The notes below the pieces were generated by a model. That model was not told where the DNA came from. It was given only the letters and a program-made list of their open reading frames with translations, and ran no database searches. Positions 1-11,654 of a stretch of DNA of 64,000 nt are shown in pieces. Origin of the DNA: Quercus robur (Eukaryota > Streptophyta > Magnoliopsida > Fagales > Fagaceae); NCBI RefSeq assembly GCF_932294415.1, contig NC_065536.1, positions 15,063,974-15,127,973 on the forward strand, read 5' to 3'. How positions within the stretch are numbered: the first letter of the stretch is position 1; each line of letters opens with the position of its first letter. The position numbers and the translations under genes were made by a program.

Positions 1-620
1 TCGAGCTCTCCAAATCTCTCTTCAATTTTCTTCTCTCTTAATTCAAACACCTGATTCCATTCCTCCAATTCCTTCCAACTTTCCTTCAATCCATCCTCTT
101 TCACTTCAAGCTCTCGAATTCGCTCTGCATACTCCTCAATTTTCTTCTCTTTCAACTCCAATTCTTTCAAACATTCTCCCAATCTCTTCTCTTTCGCTTT
201 GAGCTTTCGAATACACTCTCCATACCGCTTCTCCTTCACCTCAAAATCTCTAGAACACTCCTCAATCCTCTCCTCTCTCGATTCAACCTCTCTAACTCTC
301 TCTTCCAAGTTCGCCTCTTTCAACTCAAATTCCTTCGAACACTCTCTCAATCGTTCCTCTTTCGCCTCGAAACCTCTCGACAACTCCTCAACCCGCTTCT
401 CTCTCAGTTCAAGCTCTTCGAACCGCTTCTCTTTGGACTCGAGCCCTTGCACCTGTTCCTGGAGAAAACGACGCGCCGTATCGAAGTGGTCTTCCAGATC
501 CTTCCATTGAAGCGAGAACAAAAGAAACGAAGACGAAGAGCTGTGGATTTGCTCCAGCGTTTTCCGCAGAGTTTGCTTCTTCATCTCCGCCGCTTCCAAT
601 TCGCTCGAGATTTTCCCCAT
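1..620 (-). CDS. FRIGIDA-like protein, exon 1 (coiled coil), 3' end outside window
   Basis: The start codon is at 620 and the frame stays open to the window edge, so this is the N-terminal part of a gene read leftwards. The protein begins MGKISSELEAAEMKKQTLRK and has the FRL5-type block 'LQWKDLEDHFDTARRFL' at about residues 41-57. From there on it is a charged coiled coil of repeated 'LKEKR..E' units. The start matches the other two first exons in this window (14444 and 28831), and it is closer to the one at 14444. No FRIGIDA domain is visible because it would lie beyond base 1. Family members are plant-specific proteins related to FRIGIDA, a scaffold that promotes FLC transcription; a function for this copy is inference. 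Whether the gene is intact cannot be judged. Confidence 0.85.
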   Translation of the reverse strand, partial: MGKISSELEAAEMKKQTLRKTLEQIHSSSSSFLLFSLQWKDLEDHFDTARRFLQEQVQGLESKEKRFEELELREKRVEELSRGFEAKEERLRECSKEFELKEANLEERVREVESREERIEECSRDFEVKEKRYGECIRKLKAKEKRLGECLKELELKEKKIEEYAERIRELEVKEDGLKESWKELEEWNQVFELREKKIEERFGEL

Positions 621-2053
621 TACAAAACACGATTAAATACAGAAAACCTAACTATTATATCTACATGCATTCACATGTGTATGTATGTAGCACTGTATAA
701 CGTGAAAGACAAACAGAGAGAAAAGGAGGGAAAATAGAGAGAATTTATTATATCGCAAATTTTCTCTGGAGCCAATCAGGGTTTAACGAGCATGTGTTTT
801 TTGTGGTTAATTTGCATAATCTTTGCTGAATAAATACTTTATTACTCAACCAAGGAAATACAAATTTGCTTGGGCCTAGCCCATTGGGCAATGAGATGAG
901 CACTGTTGAACACTGTATTTACAAAAGGAAAAAGAAATATTTGCAAAAGATTTAGCCTAATACAAAATATCATCATATATATATTGTCAAAAAAAAAAAA
1001 AAAAATACATCATATGTGGGCTTCATACTCGAGTAAGTTTTTCAGAGCTCAATAACATTTAGAGTATTACCTTTCAATATTATTTTTTTTATAACCTTTC
1101 CTAGCTGCACACGTGATAGCACATCAAGCTGTTTTGGTTTCTCCTTGCAAAGAATTCTCAGTTCCAATTGTGCAATAGAAATTTTCTCTTTGCCTATTGT
1201 TGCATCAAAGTTTAACTTTATCTAGTTGTTTGAGTTAATTTTCTTAAAATAAACTCTTTTAACGATTTATATTATGATAACTGATCTGATAAGATAAGAT
1301 ATTGTGGAATAAGAAATTTTTTTTTTAAATTGATTTATACTAAATTTTTAATTTTTTTCTTGAAAGTTCAAAGTTTATATTATAATTTTAAAATTATAAG
1401 ATTTAATTTGTTATAAGATTAAACATAAGATTTAAAATGTATTTTTTTCTTTCAAAGAAAAAAATATTTATTTTCTTTAAGTTGTGTGAATTGCTGAAAT
1501 ATATTTTTCATTTTTTTTTGAAAAAATTTGTCCAACCTCAAATTTTTGTCCTTTAAATTTATAAAGTTGTAATTCATCATAAGAAAATTAAAAAGTTATA
1601 AACTTCATTATTTTTTTCTAGGTTATGCTAACTTTTTTAACATTAAATGTTATTCAGCTTGTTATTATGTAATTTCCTTAATAAAAGAAAATTTATTATA
1701 CTTTAAAATTTTAAAATTTAATGGATGAAAATGAAACTTAGATTAAATTTTGAAGATAGATCATAGAAGAGTATATTTGTATTTTTTTAGAATTTTTAAA
1801 AAATGAATAATTATATATTTGTTTTGGAAAATTTAAACCCTTTTTTAGGAGAAATTAATTGTGTGAGTTCATTAATAAATAGCTATTCAGAGTAAAATTA
1901 ATTTAAGTTTTAAAAAATATTACTCTAATGATAATTGAAGTTATAAATTCAAATTTATGAAGAAACAAGTTATGAAATTTTTTTTTTTGATAAATAAGAA
2001 TTTTGATTTAAGAAGAGCCATATACTATAGTCTACCATAGTTTTGTAATACTA
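621..2053. other. AT-rich intergenic sequence
   Basis: Presumed promoter side of the FRL copy that starts at 620. It holds A/T homopolymers (for example around 990-1005) and no supportable gene, RNA or element boundary. Confidence 0.5.
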
Positions 2054-2062
2054 GGTGCTAGT

Positions 2063-2230
2063 ATTACCATAGTTTTATAACCAGAGCTATTCTAACAAGA
2101 CTTAGGCCGTTTTGTTAGAGTACCTTTGGTAAGAGTTTAGTCTCAATAAGCCGTTAGTACACTACCCAAATCCCTGTGTTCTAATTCTAACTTAACTACT
2201 AATTCTTCTCAAAAAAAAAAAAAAAAAAAA
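2063..2230 (+). repeat. SINE-like retroposon with poly(A) tail
   Basis: A segment of about 150 bp ends in a run of A (to 2230) and is bracketed by the direct repeat ggtgctagt at 2054-2062 and 2231-2239. The poly(A) tail and flanking target duplication are the marks of retroposition. The internal sequence has only a weak resemblance to tRNA promoter boxes, so the SINE label is tentative. Confidence 0.55.
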
Positions 2231-2239
2231 GGTGCTAGT

Positions 2240-2971
2240 GCTACAACGCTTCAAAGTGTTACGATACCTAGTAAAATATATAATTACATTTTGAAAAAAA
2301 TTGGGAGGGAGGAGGGGAGGGAATCAATAATAAATCCTTTATGTTCTGTATCTCTCTAGCTCATTATTAGTTTTAATAAAGTGATTCATTATCATCAATC
2401 ATCATTATGTTTCTTATCTTTGTTTTTTGGTACTTTTCCTCTTGAAATAAGAAGTTTAATATTTGTTTATTAATTCTACCAAAGGTTACTGAGGATATAA
2501 TTAACAAATAATGCATCTATTGCACCATAAAAAATTTGACATAATTTACTACTCAAATTTTGATATAACTTTGATTCTATAAAAATTAAAAAATGTTATG
2601 AAATTTGTTGTTTACTTATTAATTTACTAACTCATTTTCAAATACAAAAGGTCAGATTGGCTTTTTCACAAGAAGTTATTTTGCTTAGTCCAAACATCTT
2701 AGATCAGAAGAATTGACAAAGTTGGTTAACTTTGATTTGTTGATGTTCTTGCAATCCTCTACTAAATATTTCCTATTATTAATAATTACTGTAAGTATTA
2801 AATTCTATATTCTAAAACAGATTAAACATAGAGAGTAAAAAATTTTGTTGAGATTTACCGTGCATTACTCAAATTACAAACTAGTGTAAGATTTAGAGTC
2901 AAGTGCCTTCATTCCCATGACTTTGTTACTGTTTAGTATCCAACCATTTTAACAACTTGGAAGTTAGAACC
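2240..2971. other. AT-rich intergenic sequence, nothing recognised
   Basis: No reading frame with family resemblance, and no repeat boundary that I can define. Confidence 0.4.
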
Positions 2972-2974
2972 TTA

Positions 2975-3366
2975 GAGCATCTCCAGGAGCATGGCTATCC
3001 GGGTATATTAGCTATAATATAGAGAATATGTGCACTGTAGATGCTCTAGCGGATTCAGTAAAGTTTTTTTTTTTTTTGCTTATGAACAGTAGCCCATCAG
3101 ATCTGATGATCTGATGGGCTACTGTTCATTCTTCAAATTCTTATTTTCTATTATAATAATTAGGCGTTGAATAAAAGAATATTGGAAGATGTGTAATTGT
3201 TAAAAAAAGAATAAATAATGAATGAAGAAATAATATTTAAATGGGATAGAGAATGTGATAGAAAATCTGTTGGAAAGTGTATTCGAAAAGTAGGTAGGCA
3301 AAAGCTAAATGTCACTGTTCATTAGCCAAACAGTACAAAAATTTGGCTAATCTGCTGGAGATGCTC
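2975..3366. mobile_element. Tourist-like (PIF/Harbinger) MITE, copy 1
   Basis: Terminal inverted repeats begin gagcatctccagga at the left and end tgctggagatgctc at the right, with TTA target duplications at 2972-2974 and 3367-3369. There is an internal perfect palindrome around 3087-3127 (arms containing gaacagtagcccatcagatc). It has no coding capacity. The 3-bp TTA duplication and this terminus are typical of non-autonomous PIF/Harbinger elements in plants. Confidence 0.85.
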
Positions 3367-3369
3367 TTA

Positions 3370-3762
3370 GAGCATCTTCAGGAGCATGGCTATCCGGGTA
3401 TATTAGCTATAATATAGAGAATATGTGCACTATGGATGCTCTCGCGGATTCGGCAAAGTCAGTTTTTTTTTTTTTTTTTTTGCTTATGAACAGTAGCCCA
3501 TCAGATCTGATGGGCTACTGTTCATTCTTCAAATTCTTATTTTCTATTATAATAATTAGGTATTGAATAAAAAAATGTTGGAAGATGTGTAGTTGTTAAA
3601 AAAAGAATAAATAATGAATGAAGAAATAATATTTAAATGAAATAGAGAATGAGATAGATAATCTGTTGGAAAGTATATTTGAAAAGTAGGTAGGCAAAAG
3701 CTAAATGTCACTGTTCATTAGCCAAACAGTACAAAAATTTGGCTAATCTGCTGGAGATGTTC
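3370..3762. mobile_element. Tourist-like (PIF/Harbinger) MITE, copy 2
   Basis: Nearly identical to the element at 2975-3366 and directly adjoining it. The two share the middle TTA (3367-3369), and copy 2 ends with TTA at 3763-3765. Its internal palindrome is 8 bp shorter than in copy 1 (one 'gatctgat' unit less). Confidence 0.85.
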
Positions 3763-3780
3763 TTATTCAAGTAGTAAGAT

Positions 3781-4880
3781 CAGTGCCGGCTCAACATACT
3801 AAGCAAGTGAGGCGATCGCCTAAGGCCCCCAAGAAAAAAAAGGCCCCAAATTTTAACCAATCAAAAATTTTTAAGTCCCAAAATATTAGATGATAAAATA
3901 ATGTTAATGGTGACTCAAATATAAACCAATAAAAACCAAAATTTGCTAACTCAATTGTTGTGAAAAATGTAATATATATCGTAACATTACTTCTACCTAA
4001 TAGGATCTAATTCTTGAAAGTATTAATTAAGCCCAAAATTCTAACCAATAAATAAAAAATAATTTTTTTCTCAAAGAAAAAACTAGAACAAATAAAATTT
4101 TCGTTACCTTTCACCTTCTCCATGGGTGTTTTTCAGTGTAGAATTCATTAACTCCCACATAGAGAAGCTAAAAAAACACACACTCTCTCTCTCAACCAAA
4201 CAACTAAAATTTTAAGACAAAAATTATATACATATTCAATCTCAGACCTCAGTTTTTCTTGTACAAATTGCTGGAAATTTTGCCCCACTCTCTATTTAAA
4301 GCATAAAAAAGAAATTGTTTTGAGGCTGTAGCTGCTGTGCTTCAGACCTTCTTCTCCTCATTTGAGTCTGATCCTTAGGTTTGTTACTTCTCTAGAACCT
4401 TTGCTTTTTTCCTGAACTTTCTCATAATTCAAGCTATCTTGTTTTACTTTCTCTTTATTTTATTCTTGGTAATTACTTTAAATTCTAACACAGCACATAG
4501 GTAAACTCATTTTCATTCGTTCATTCATTTAACATATTGGTTGGGACGTGGGGTAGCATAGGACCATAAATTTATTTTATTTTATTATTTTAGTAATCAT
4601 GGAACTACGTCTATACTTATCTTTTAGGGTTTTAATTTTTTAAATAAATTTCACCTTCCATTTTTTGTTGAGAATTTCGTTGATTCGTTATAAAAAAAAT
4701 TTACTTGTATACTCTTGTATGGGTCCACATTAACACTACTAGTTGTTATTTTGTTAACAAATAAAACTATTTTTGCGAGAAAAAAAAATCAACCGATAAA
4801 AAATTTTAATATTTAAATTAAAAAAAAGGCCCCACTCAGAATTGTTGTTTTAGGCCCCAAAATACCTTAACCCAGCCCTG
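3781..4880. mobile_element. Non-autonomous hAT transposon (1.1 kb)
   Basis: The left end is cagtgccggctcaac and the right end, read inwards, is cagggctgggttaag. It is flanked by a perfect 8-bp duplication, agtaagat, at 3773-3780 and 4881-4888. CAG-G-C termini plus an 8-bp target duplication define the hAT superfamily. 'Ggcccc' motifs recur near both ends. No transposase frame is visible. Confidence 0.85.
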
Positions 4881-4888
4881 AGTAAGAT

Positions 4889-6302
4889 AATAAGGGATTA
4901 CACACAAAATTTACTTTGACTCTATTAGAAGAAAAATATTTACTTGTGGCATAATTGTTGGTCAAAAAGTTCAAATTATCTACTTTAAATTTCAGTAAAT
5001 TGTCATTTTTCGTTCCTAGAGATTATCTTTTGACATTTTAATCCTTACTCAAATCTATCAAGTTAGTCCTCCTGTAGTCGTGTCCATTACTATCTATAAA
5101 ACTACCATTAAATCCGACAAACACTGTAAAAGTTTTATGTGAACAATGAAAATTTTATTACTTTTATATTCCGTAAAAAACGAAAGGACCAACTTGATAG
5201 AAATGTTAAATTTAATAATTAAAATGAAAAAAAAAAAGCTTTAAGACAAAATTAACAATCCATCCAAACTGCCAAACACTAATGTTAAAGGTTGAAATTT
5301 AAATTCTAATCTAGTTATTTGCAAGGCTATGCTTCGAATCTACAAATATACGTAAGCCCTTACATCAAACTATTGTTCACATTCTTTATTACATCTCACC
5401 ATTAACTTTTTCCTTTGAAATAATTTTGTTACAGCCTGGTAGAAAGCGTGCACCATTTTGAGCATATACTTATTTGCTAGGATAAAGTTTGACTCTTAAC
5501 CTATTTGATCCTATCTTTTCTAACTCATTACATGATAAATTACGAGATTATTTATGCATATTAATTATACAAGTCACATGGACAGTCTCTTTAATTATAA
5601 GCAAATTAAAGATGGTTCTAAACATGTTTAGAATTTGCTATGCCCCCACTCAACATACCCTTGAGTTAAACAAGTGAGTAACCCACATGTTACCTCGTAG
5701 GTATTGAAAGCCAGCCAAAGAAGGAAACTTCATCAGCAATCCAGCAAGTAGAAGCCACCCTTGTCCACCTCTCGTGTATAAGTACGTGGCATGTGTTAGT
5801 CCATGCATGAAATTTTACAAGCAAAGGGTATTTGCATGCAATCATTTCATAAGCCACGTGGTCTTCTTGGACCATGGACTTCTTATATGCAAGCATCTCG
5901 CAAGTCTTATCTAATAATCACTTAAATTAAAAGGTAAAGTCGAGAGTGAAAGAGAGAAACAGAGGTAGGGCAAGGAAACAATTAGTTCAAGATAAAATAT
6001 AGACATTCTTAAAGGAAAAATATAATTGAAAAAAAAAAAAAAAAAAAAACAGATTTGACTTCTAAAAAGAACTGAAATTTTCAGCATTTTGTTAACATAA
6101 TTTTGTACGACAGTATAATTGAGTTAAGTTGTTCTAGGTTATCAAAGCAGTACAATTGAAGCAACTAACATATTTTAAATGTGCTGTTTTACCAAACCTT
6201 CAGTAACTAGAGCCAAAAAGGTGATTCAAGATTTCTATTTTTTTTTTTGTATAAATATGATTCAGGCAAATGTATATATTTCTTTTTTACTTCCCTTCTT
6301 AC
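4889..6302. other. Intergenic sequence downstream of FRL exon 2-4 set
   Basis: AT-rich with a poly(A) run near 6030-6049. Short open frames (for example 5489-5677) show no family resemblance and are not called. Confidence 0.4.
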
Positions 6303-6530
6303 AGAACCATTGTATGATCATTCCCTCCATGCATTTCATATAGCAAAACAAAAGGAATAGAACAGCTGTCAACAAGTGAACTTAATCCTATACTTTGTAA
6401 GTAAAGGACAGGGTTTCACAACTGTGTGAGGAAACCATTGTATAATCATTTCTTCTATGCATTTCATAGAGCAAAATTGAAGGAAATGAACAGCAATTAA
6501 CAAGTGAATTTTAGCCTATACTCTGTAAGA
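6303..6530. repeat. Tandem duplication of about 127 bp, diverged
   Basis: Two aligned blocks, about 6303-6402 and 6430-6530, both run from 'accattgtat(g/a)atcatt' to 'cctatact.tgtaag' with scattered substitutions and small indels. They lie just downstream of the last FRL exon and may belong to its 3' UTR or flank. Confidence 0.6.
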
Positions 6531-6721
6531 ATAATGGACAAGCTTGTGAGTGCATTTGGATGCGTTTAACTAATTATTTATTTGCTGAAAGTGCTGTAGA
6601 AAATAAAGGGAAAAGTTTTTTTGAGTGGGGGGTCAGCTAAAATAAGCTCAAAAATCCTAAGAAGTAGGCATTTTTTGCACTTTCCAAACGCAAATGTTTT
6701 TAAGTCCAAAAGAAGAAGGTA

Positions 6722-9134
6722 CTACGGCGGTAAATTATAGCCACCATAAGGCATTGGATAATTGTACAAACCTGGTCCCCTGATTGTATCCGCAGGGCCA
6801 CCAAAGGATAGTGGCCTATCATAATAATCAGGTATCCTAAGTGCCTCCCTAGGGTAATCAGGAATAATGTATGGGTTCATATGTACATTAGGCAGAGGAT
6901 AGCCTGACAAACTATAATGTCTAGCTGATGTGTTGAAGTATGGTGCATCTTGGTCCATAAACAAACCTGGTGGCTGCCAATTAGGGGTTTGCATAGAGTG
7001 AAAACAAGAAGTGGCACCAACAGCAGAGATTGGTGGAGCCTCTCTTGGAACTTCTGTCCTATGACGCTTACTTCCACTGTGTTCTTCAGGTTCAGACTTT
7101 GGAGTATTGCCAGAAGTTAGGGTGGATGGTGCAGAGGTGGCAGTTATCATGGTTGTAGGAGCAATACATATCTGCTCAGTGTGCTGTGGTCGAAACTTGA
7201 TTAGTTTGTTGAGGATCCATCTCCGACCCCAAAGTTTTGGGACTACAGCTTGTTTGTTGTTGTTGATGCTGCTGCAGTAATGTAGCTTTAGATCTAGTAC
7301 GAGGTCCATTTTTGACATTGGAGGAGTCATACTCATGCTTTTTCTCTGCCTGCTGCTTTTCCTGTTCCGCAATGTGCTTTTCAAGGATTTCAGGAAAGTT
7401 TTCATCTTCAAGCTTGTAAATTTCAATCCAGCTGCGTACGGCTCTTAAAGCAGTTAACTCTTTGCTTATCCCCATAAGCTGTAAGCAAGTTTTACTCAAT
7501 CACGAGCAAATATGTACAAGAGGAAGGTGGTTGAATGTTTGACCAAGAAGAACATACAAACATAAACAAAAGGGTGGAGAAAATACCTGAACTGGAAGTG
7601 ACTTATCTCCTTCCTTGCATAAGTCCTCTGCTTTTCTTTTGGAATTCATCAAATGATCATTTAAAAGAGGTACTAGTGGGAAACTGTCCACCACCTCCAG
7701 TGCACAGATATATTTAATAGCTTCTTTGATAACATTTTGAATGAAATCTATTACATGCAATAAAGGAACTATTAGTATTAAAAACCCGCAGAAGTGGGAG
7801 CATTGTATATTGGGTATGACCTTTTTTTTAATCAATGTAACAATGATGACAATAATTGCACGAAAGGAAAATGAATGACATAAAAATAAAATAAAAAAGA
7901 AAGGAAAACCCAAATATCACATGACAGATAGAGGAAAGAATTTAACAACTGGAAAACCTCTTTTCATGAGGAAAAGATATCTTCACTGAAACTAAATTAA
8001 AACCAAAGGAAAGGAAACCCATATAGGTTCTCTATAAGATTTCTTGCATCGCTTGGTAACATTTGATGAAATGCAATATCATCACAGGGAAAACAAGTGG
8101 TGTTTATATTAAATTTACATTACATTTAAGCATCACTTCAAGGGATCTAATAACAGTTCAGATAAAACCTTTCACCCTTTCAGGTTCTTATTACATATCC
8201 TAAAAACTTTCCTTTCTAAATTTCTCAATCATATAGTACCCTTCTTCCATCTTTGATTCGAACACATTACAAATTCCGCAAAAGCAAATGATATACAAGA
8301 AATAGGAACCAGGAAATTTTAAAGACCATTATAAAATTTTTCACAAAACAAAAGCTTGCAGAAGATGTAAATCAGTGATGTACAAGTCCCATTGAAAGTT
8401 CCTTCTGTGAAGGCAGTGATGCTAAGGATTACTGTACTGCATGAAGGAGGAATGACACCCATTCAAATGAAAAAGTTTTCAAAATATATGAACAGAATTT
8501 AACACAAATGATTTATGGGTACAGAGAGAGAGAGAGAGAGGGAGCTTACTAGGCATGATATCTGTCAGGCCAAGGACCTGACATAAATCAGGTACCTTTT
8601 TATGCCAAACATCAGTATCCAAAAGACCAAGAATCTCATTTGCATAAAAAGAAGAGGTCAACCCATAGGCTACTAAAAATGGCAGAAAGGCCAGGACCTC
8701 CAAAGGATCATCTCTCTTATTTTTCAATCTTGAGTTCCAATCATTTGCAAACTTCGTGGCTTCTTCTTTCACCAGAGGCTTCATCTGGGGTGAAAATATT
8801 AATTGTTTCAACAATAAAATGAAGTTTCTAGAAACACCCAACTTAAAGCCTTCATCTCCCTTTAAGTTTGAAGGATAAATTCCCTTTATTGCATCCAAAA
8901 CAAGCTTATCTGGATCTGGTACAGATTGAAGAGCGTCAGAAACTTTACTTCGCATCGAATCATACTCCACTTGGTTGTTAAGTAATGATCTCAATATCTC
9001 TCCATCCTCATTGACAGATGAACATTTAGGATCCTGCTGAGGATTCACAGCCAAAGAAGCCTCTCTGCTGTCCAATGGGGTACTTTCCTTTGACAATTGC
9101 CCACTCTTTACATGGGAATGAACAGTGCTGCTCA
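6722..9134 (-). CDS. FRIGIDA-like protein, exons 2-4 (exon 1 not attached)
   Basis: Three exons with good splice sites match exons 2-4 of the intact FRL at 17111-28831: 8550-9134 (FRIGIDA domain, 'DPDKLVLDAIKGIYPSN', 'KEEATKFANDW', 'PLEVLAFLPFLVAYGL'), 7587-7747 ('ALEVVDSFPLVPLLNDHL') and 7478 leftwards ('IYKLEDENFPEILEKHI'). Introns have the same phases as in that gene (1, 1, 0). In the last exon the starting frame ends at 7176. The expected FRL tail (EEHSGSKRHR, then a Pro/Tyr/Gly-rich C-terminus ending at 6722) continues in another frame, so one frameshift near 7180-7200 or an unseen small intron is implied. No first exon lies nearby; the only candidate is the damaged one at 14444. Either a 5'-truncated duplicate or part of one rearranged gene. 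Function inferred from family only. Confidence 0.7.
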
Positions 9135-9243
9135 CTAAACAAGTAAGACAAAGAATTTGATATTCAACAGAAATTTTTGCATACCACATATTAAACAATA
9201 GTTCATGACCATGAATGTGCCTGGGTTTTATTCTTGATATCAC

Positions 9244-10006
9244 TCAAATCATGCAAAAAATGCTGAAGAACGAACAGGCAATATTCTAAAGCTAGCTAAT
9301 TTATCAAAACATTAGTTAGTTTTCCTTGTTGACTTTCTGAGACTTTCTGCATTAAAATGAATCATATGATAAAATTCACCTTCATAAAAGATAATGTTTT
9401 TCATTCCATTAAGCCAAAAGAAAAGAAAAGGAGGTGTAAATGGTCTTGTTAGTCATTCTCGCAACCATGCAAGGCATACACAAGTATTCTTGTGATGACC
9501 AAAGTATCATTGGAAGCATGAAAATCTATGCCAGGAAAAAGGACAGGATCAGATAAGTAGGATATTTAAAGTGATGGTCAATAGAATAAGCACACTGAAA
9601 CAACCTTCTTAAACTAACAATCACCCTTAACACTGAAACCAGGACCTAGAAGCTTAATGCAGGGAGAGAGGAAGGGATGGGGCCTGTCAACAACAGACAA
9701 CATCTTAAGCCATTTAAACAGAAGCCTGTGAACTTGGAAAATTCTTGCATGCATTTCTATTACTGGAAGAGGAAAGAAAAGAGAAGATAACAGCAACAAA
9801 TCAAGAAGAAGAGATTAAAGCAAAGTTCCATGTTTATATTCCTTTCTCAACTTGGGTATGTAGAAGGTGAATTTAAGATGGTGAAACCATACTTTGCCTC
9901 TCACGAAAACTCCTCGCAGCCAACAAGAATTCTTGTAAAACAGAAAGCAATGAATAGGAGACTATAATCAGAATTTCAAACAGCATAACATGATGAACTT
10001 AGCTAA
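9244..10006. other. Spacer without recognised content
   Basis: No domain-bearing frame or repeat boundary seen. If the exons at 9134 and 14444 belong to one gene, this would be intron. Confidence 0.35.
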
Positions 10007-10013
10007 ATGTATA

Positions 10014-11170
10014 TCTGTAGAGAAGGTGGCTTGTGGTTGAGAAGATTGAATGAGTGGAATAAGGCAGCAATGATGATATGTATGAGGAATCTTTTTGTTA
10101 AATCTGGTACTATTTCAGTTGCTTGGGAGAATCATTATTTACAAGGCAGAAGTTTTTGGGCAGATGGAGTCCCTCAAGACTGCACATGGGGGTGGAGAAA
10201 GCTTCTATGCATCAGAAAGCAAAGTAGGCCATTGATAAAGCTTGATGTGGGGATAGGTGAAATGTTTTCCTATAATCCTATGGCATGATAATTGGCACCC
10301 GCATGGTGGCCTGAACCCTAAGTATGGCCATCAAATATTTTATGATGCTGGTAACACATTGTTTGAAAAATCTCTAGTGTCCATAAAGGGGATTGGAAGC
10401 AAGCTCCTGCAAAATCTAAGAATGTGGTCAGGATTCATGAGGGCTGTTTTCATGTAACTCTAGCTCAAGGAGATGCTGTGAAGCGGCTTCCAACAGCATC
10501 GAGAAATTTTTCTTGTAGATCAGCTTGGGAAGAGATAAGAGTCAAGCATTCAGTGGAGGAATAGTGGAAACTAATCTTGTTTTCAGAAGCCATCTCTTAG
10601 CGTTTGTTTATGTGCTGATTAGCAATTAAGAACAGGCTAACTGCATAAGATAGGTAGGTCCAATGGGAATACAATGGTAATTGCTTATGCATTTTCTCCA
10701 GAAATCATTTGGAAAGCTGTGATCATGTATTTTTTTTATGTGCTTTTGGCCAGAGAATCTAGCTGCAAGTCTTGGGACTATCTGGGAAAGCTGGATTTGT
10801 GATAATTCGATAATTGGAGAAGGAGGGATATGAACCCTGGATATCTTCATTAGAAACGCCAAAAAGTGCCAACCAATTGAGCTACAAGGCTTTTGGCAAT
10901 AAGTTGGATTTGTGGAGGTGGGATGATGTTATCCAGTTGAGTGTTCAGCTCCTTACAAGGAGAAACTTTAACATTATATTTTGCAGAATAGCTAATGGCA
11001 ACCACAATTTATCAACCATGGTTGAAAGGAAATGCGAGAATCCATGAAGACCAAGGAAGAACTGAGAAGCAGACTGTCGGATTGATTAAAGAGATGTGAG
11101 AGCAATGTTGCAAGAAGATAAGAGATTCTATCAAAGAATGTGTCCTGTGTAGTCAATGGGGTTTTTCAAT
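10014..11170 (+). mobile_element. Degenerate LINE fragment (C-terminal part of ORF2)
   Basis: Translation at 10025-10450 reads 'GGLWLRRLNEWNKAAMM', 'GRSFWADGVPQDCTWGWRKLL' and 'WHDNWHPHGGLNPKYG', the region after the reverse transcriptase of plant L1-type LINEs. Around 10560-10760 comes a zinc-binding RVT-type segment ('FSEAIS.RLFMC.LAIKNRL', later 'DHVFFMC'). The reading frame is broken by many stops and frame changes. No 5' domains, poly(A) tail or target duplication could be assigned. It is interrupted by the SINE at 10802-10904. Confidence 0.75.
10802..10904 (-). repeat. tRNA-derived SINE inside the LINE fragment
   Basis: On the minus strand it has a tRNA-like A box (tagctcaattggttggca) and B box (gggttcatatccc), ending in a short A/T-rich tail. 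It is flanked by tggatttgtg at 10792-10801 and 10905-10914. Because it lies inside a decayed LINE, it is the younger insertion. A diverged relative is at about 49384-49478. Confidence 0.75.
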
Positions 11171-11649
11171 AATGATGCAAATGTAAAAGAGAGCTCTGTT
11201 CAAGAGTTGTGTAGGTTGTTTGAGCTAGTTGGTTGATGTGGATAGGTTTGTAATTCGCAGCTTATCTCTGCTTGTTATTGTGATTTTACTATCTTTTTTT
11301 TTTCTCCTTGGAAATGAAATAATCACTCACTTCATCCAAATATATGTGTGTGTGTGTGTGTGTGTGTCTAGAGACTTTAAAATGCAATCTGTTGATAGTC
11401 ATAACACTACGAAAGAATGTAATCAGAAATTTTTGGAAAACAAAATCTTTAAGACAAGAATCTATGAAATTAGGACCAAAAAAGTTTTCAAATAATAGAT
11501 GGATGAATTAAATTATGTGGTGAAACAAAGGAACTGAAAGATGTGAACCAAACCCACTTATATAATAGCCTACTATTACAATATTCAGGTTCTTGTGATT
11601 GTCCGTAATCACATGCTATCAAAAGTAGCCATCATTGTAATCAAAAGTC
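11171..11649. other. Spacer with a (TG)n microsatellite
   Basis: A TG dinucleotide run lies at about 11345-11367. Nothing else recognised. Confidence 0.6.
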
Positions 11650-11654
11650 CTAAG

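Noticed and set aside
199-510. Plus-strand Ser/Phe/Leu-rich open frames over the FRL coiled-coil exons (also 13431-13652, 13755-14165, 13838-14434, 27333-27707)
   Set aside because: They are antisense shadows of Lys/Glu-rich coiled-coil codons, whose complements give Ser, Phe and Leu. No start context or domain.
6551-6705. Possible small MITE (gcatttggatgcg ... ccaaacgcaaatg)
   Set aside because: The inverted ends match poorly and no target duplication was found.
9614-9799. Short minus-strand frames between FRL fragments (also 12817-12999, 13040-13222)
   Set aside because: No homology to FRL or other families; length is within chance expectation.
10820-10890. tRNA-like A and B boxes as a real tRNA gene (also 49190-49250, 57420-57490)
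   Set aside because: They cannot form a full cloverleaf with an acceptor stem, and they are followed by A-rich tails with flanking duplications. They are SINEs.
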